Positions 5,886 to 5,990 of a stretch of 5,990 nt of DNA are shown in pieces. Below the pieces are notes generated by a model that was given only the letters and a program-made list of their open reading frames with translations, made no database searches and was not told where the DNA came from. Numbering within the stretch: position 1 is the first letter of the stretch; each line of letters starts with the position of its first letter. Where the stretch lies: assembly GCA_002316235.1 (NCBI GenBank), contig DCDD01000096.1:1-5990 (forward strand), read 5' to 3'. This stretch comes from Bacteroidales bacterium UBA1064. Its GTDB lineage: Bacteria > Bacteroidota > Bacteroidia > Bacteroidales > Tenuifilaceae. The translations under genes were made by a program, and so were the position numbers.

Positions 5886-5990
5886 ATGAAGCGATCTGCA
5901 TTTTTTATACTTGTTCACCTGGCAGCGATTTTTTCTTGTCGGGCTCAGGGAAAAGTTGAAACCGACAGCTCCGCTACCATGAGCATAGTT
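5886..5990 (+). CDS. N-terminal fragment of an exported protein (cut by the window end)
   Basis: An open frame starts at ATG 5886 and runs for 35 codons to the last base of the window. It begins MKRS, followed by a hydrophobic segment (residues 5-16, AFFILVHLAAIF) and then SCRAQG, a typical Bacteroidota signal peptide end. Cleavage may be by signal peptidase I after Ala20, leaving an N-terminal Gln. Cys18 preceded by IFS is a poor lipobox, because Phe at -2 is unusual, but lipidation is not excluded. The mature part seen (KVETDSSATMSIV) is too short to assign a family. The gene lies 73 bp after the MFS stop with a hairpin between, and no promoter match is seen in the gap, so partial co-transcription with the transporter is plausible. 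Confidence 0.7.
   Translation, partial: MKRSAFFILVHLAAIFSCRAQGKVETDSSATMSIV

Overview
The window looks like a chromosomal stretch from a member of the Bacteroidota, probably a Bacteroidales or Marinilabiliales relative. The signs are AT-rich leaders without clear Shine-Dalgarno sequences, several matches to the Bacteroidota promoter pattern (TTG, 17-23 bases, TAnnTTTG), a lipoprotein with a SPOR domain, and proteins whose motifs match Bacteroidota-type subfamilies. This placement is inferred from those features; no rRNA or other marker gene is present.

Layout: positions 1-212 are AT-rich and hold no gene, only what may be the end of a terminator at the left edge. An AMP-forming acyl-CoA synthetase lies on the minus strand (213-2120). 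A divergent intergenic region of 528 bp (2121-2648) carries promoter-like sites on both strands and an unusual run of inverted repeats. On the plus strand follow a radical SAM protein of the PflX/COG1313 type (2649-3563), a small SPOR-domain lipoprotein (3781-4245) closed by a clear intrinsic terminator, a 12-helix MFS transporter resembling animal MFSD1 (4412-5812), a long hairpin (5830-5876), and the first 35 codons of an exported protein cut off by the window end (5886-5990).

The genes do not form one evident pathway. The synthetase activates fatty acids in the cytoplasm; the radical SAM protein has no visible partner; the SPOR lipoprotein probably acts at the cell envelope on peptidoglycan; and the MFS protein may import small peptides. 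The only pair likely to share a transcript is the MFS gene and the exported-protein gene 73 bp downstream, although a hairpin sits between them. I found no CRISPR array, insertion sequence, tRNA, rRNA or defence system. The most interesting parts are the structured divergent intergenic region, the MFSD1-like transporter with a conserved Glu/Arg pair, and the near-leaderless GTG start of the radical SAM gene.
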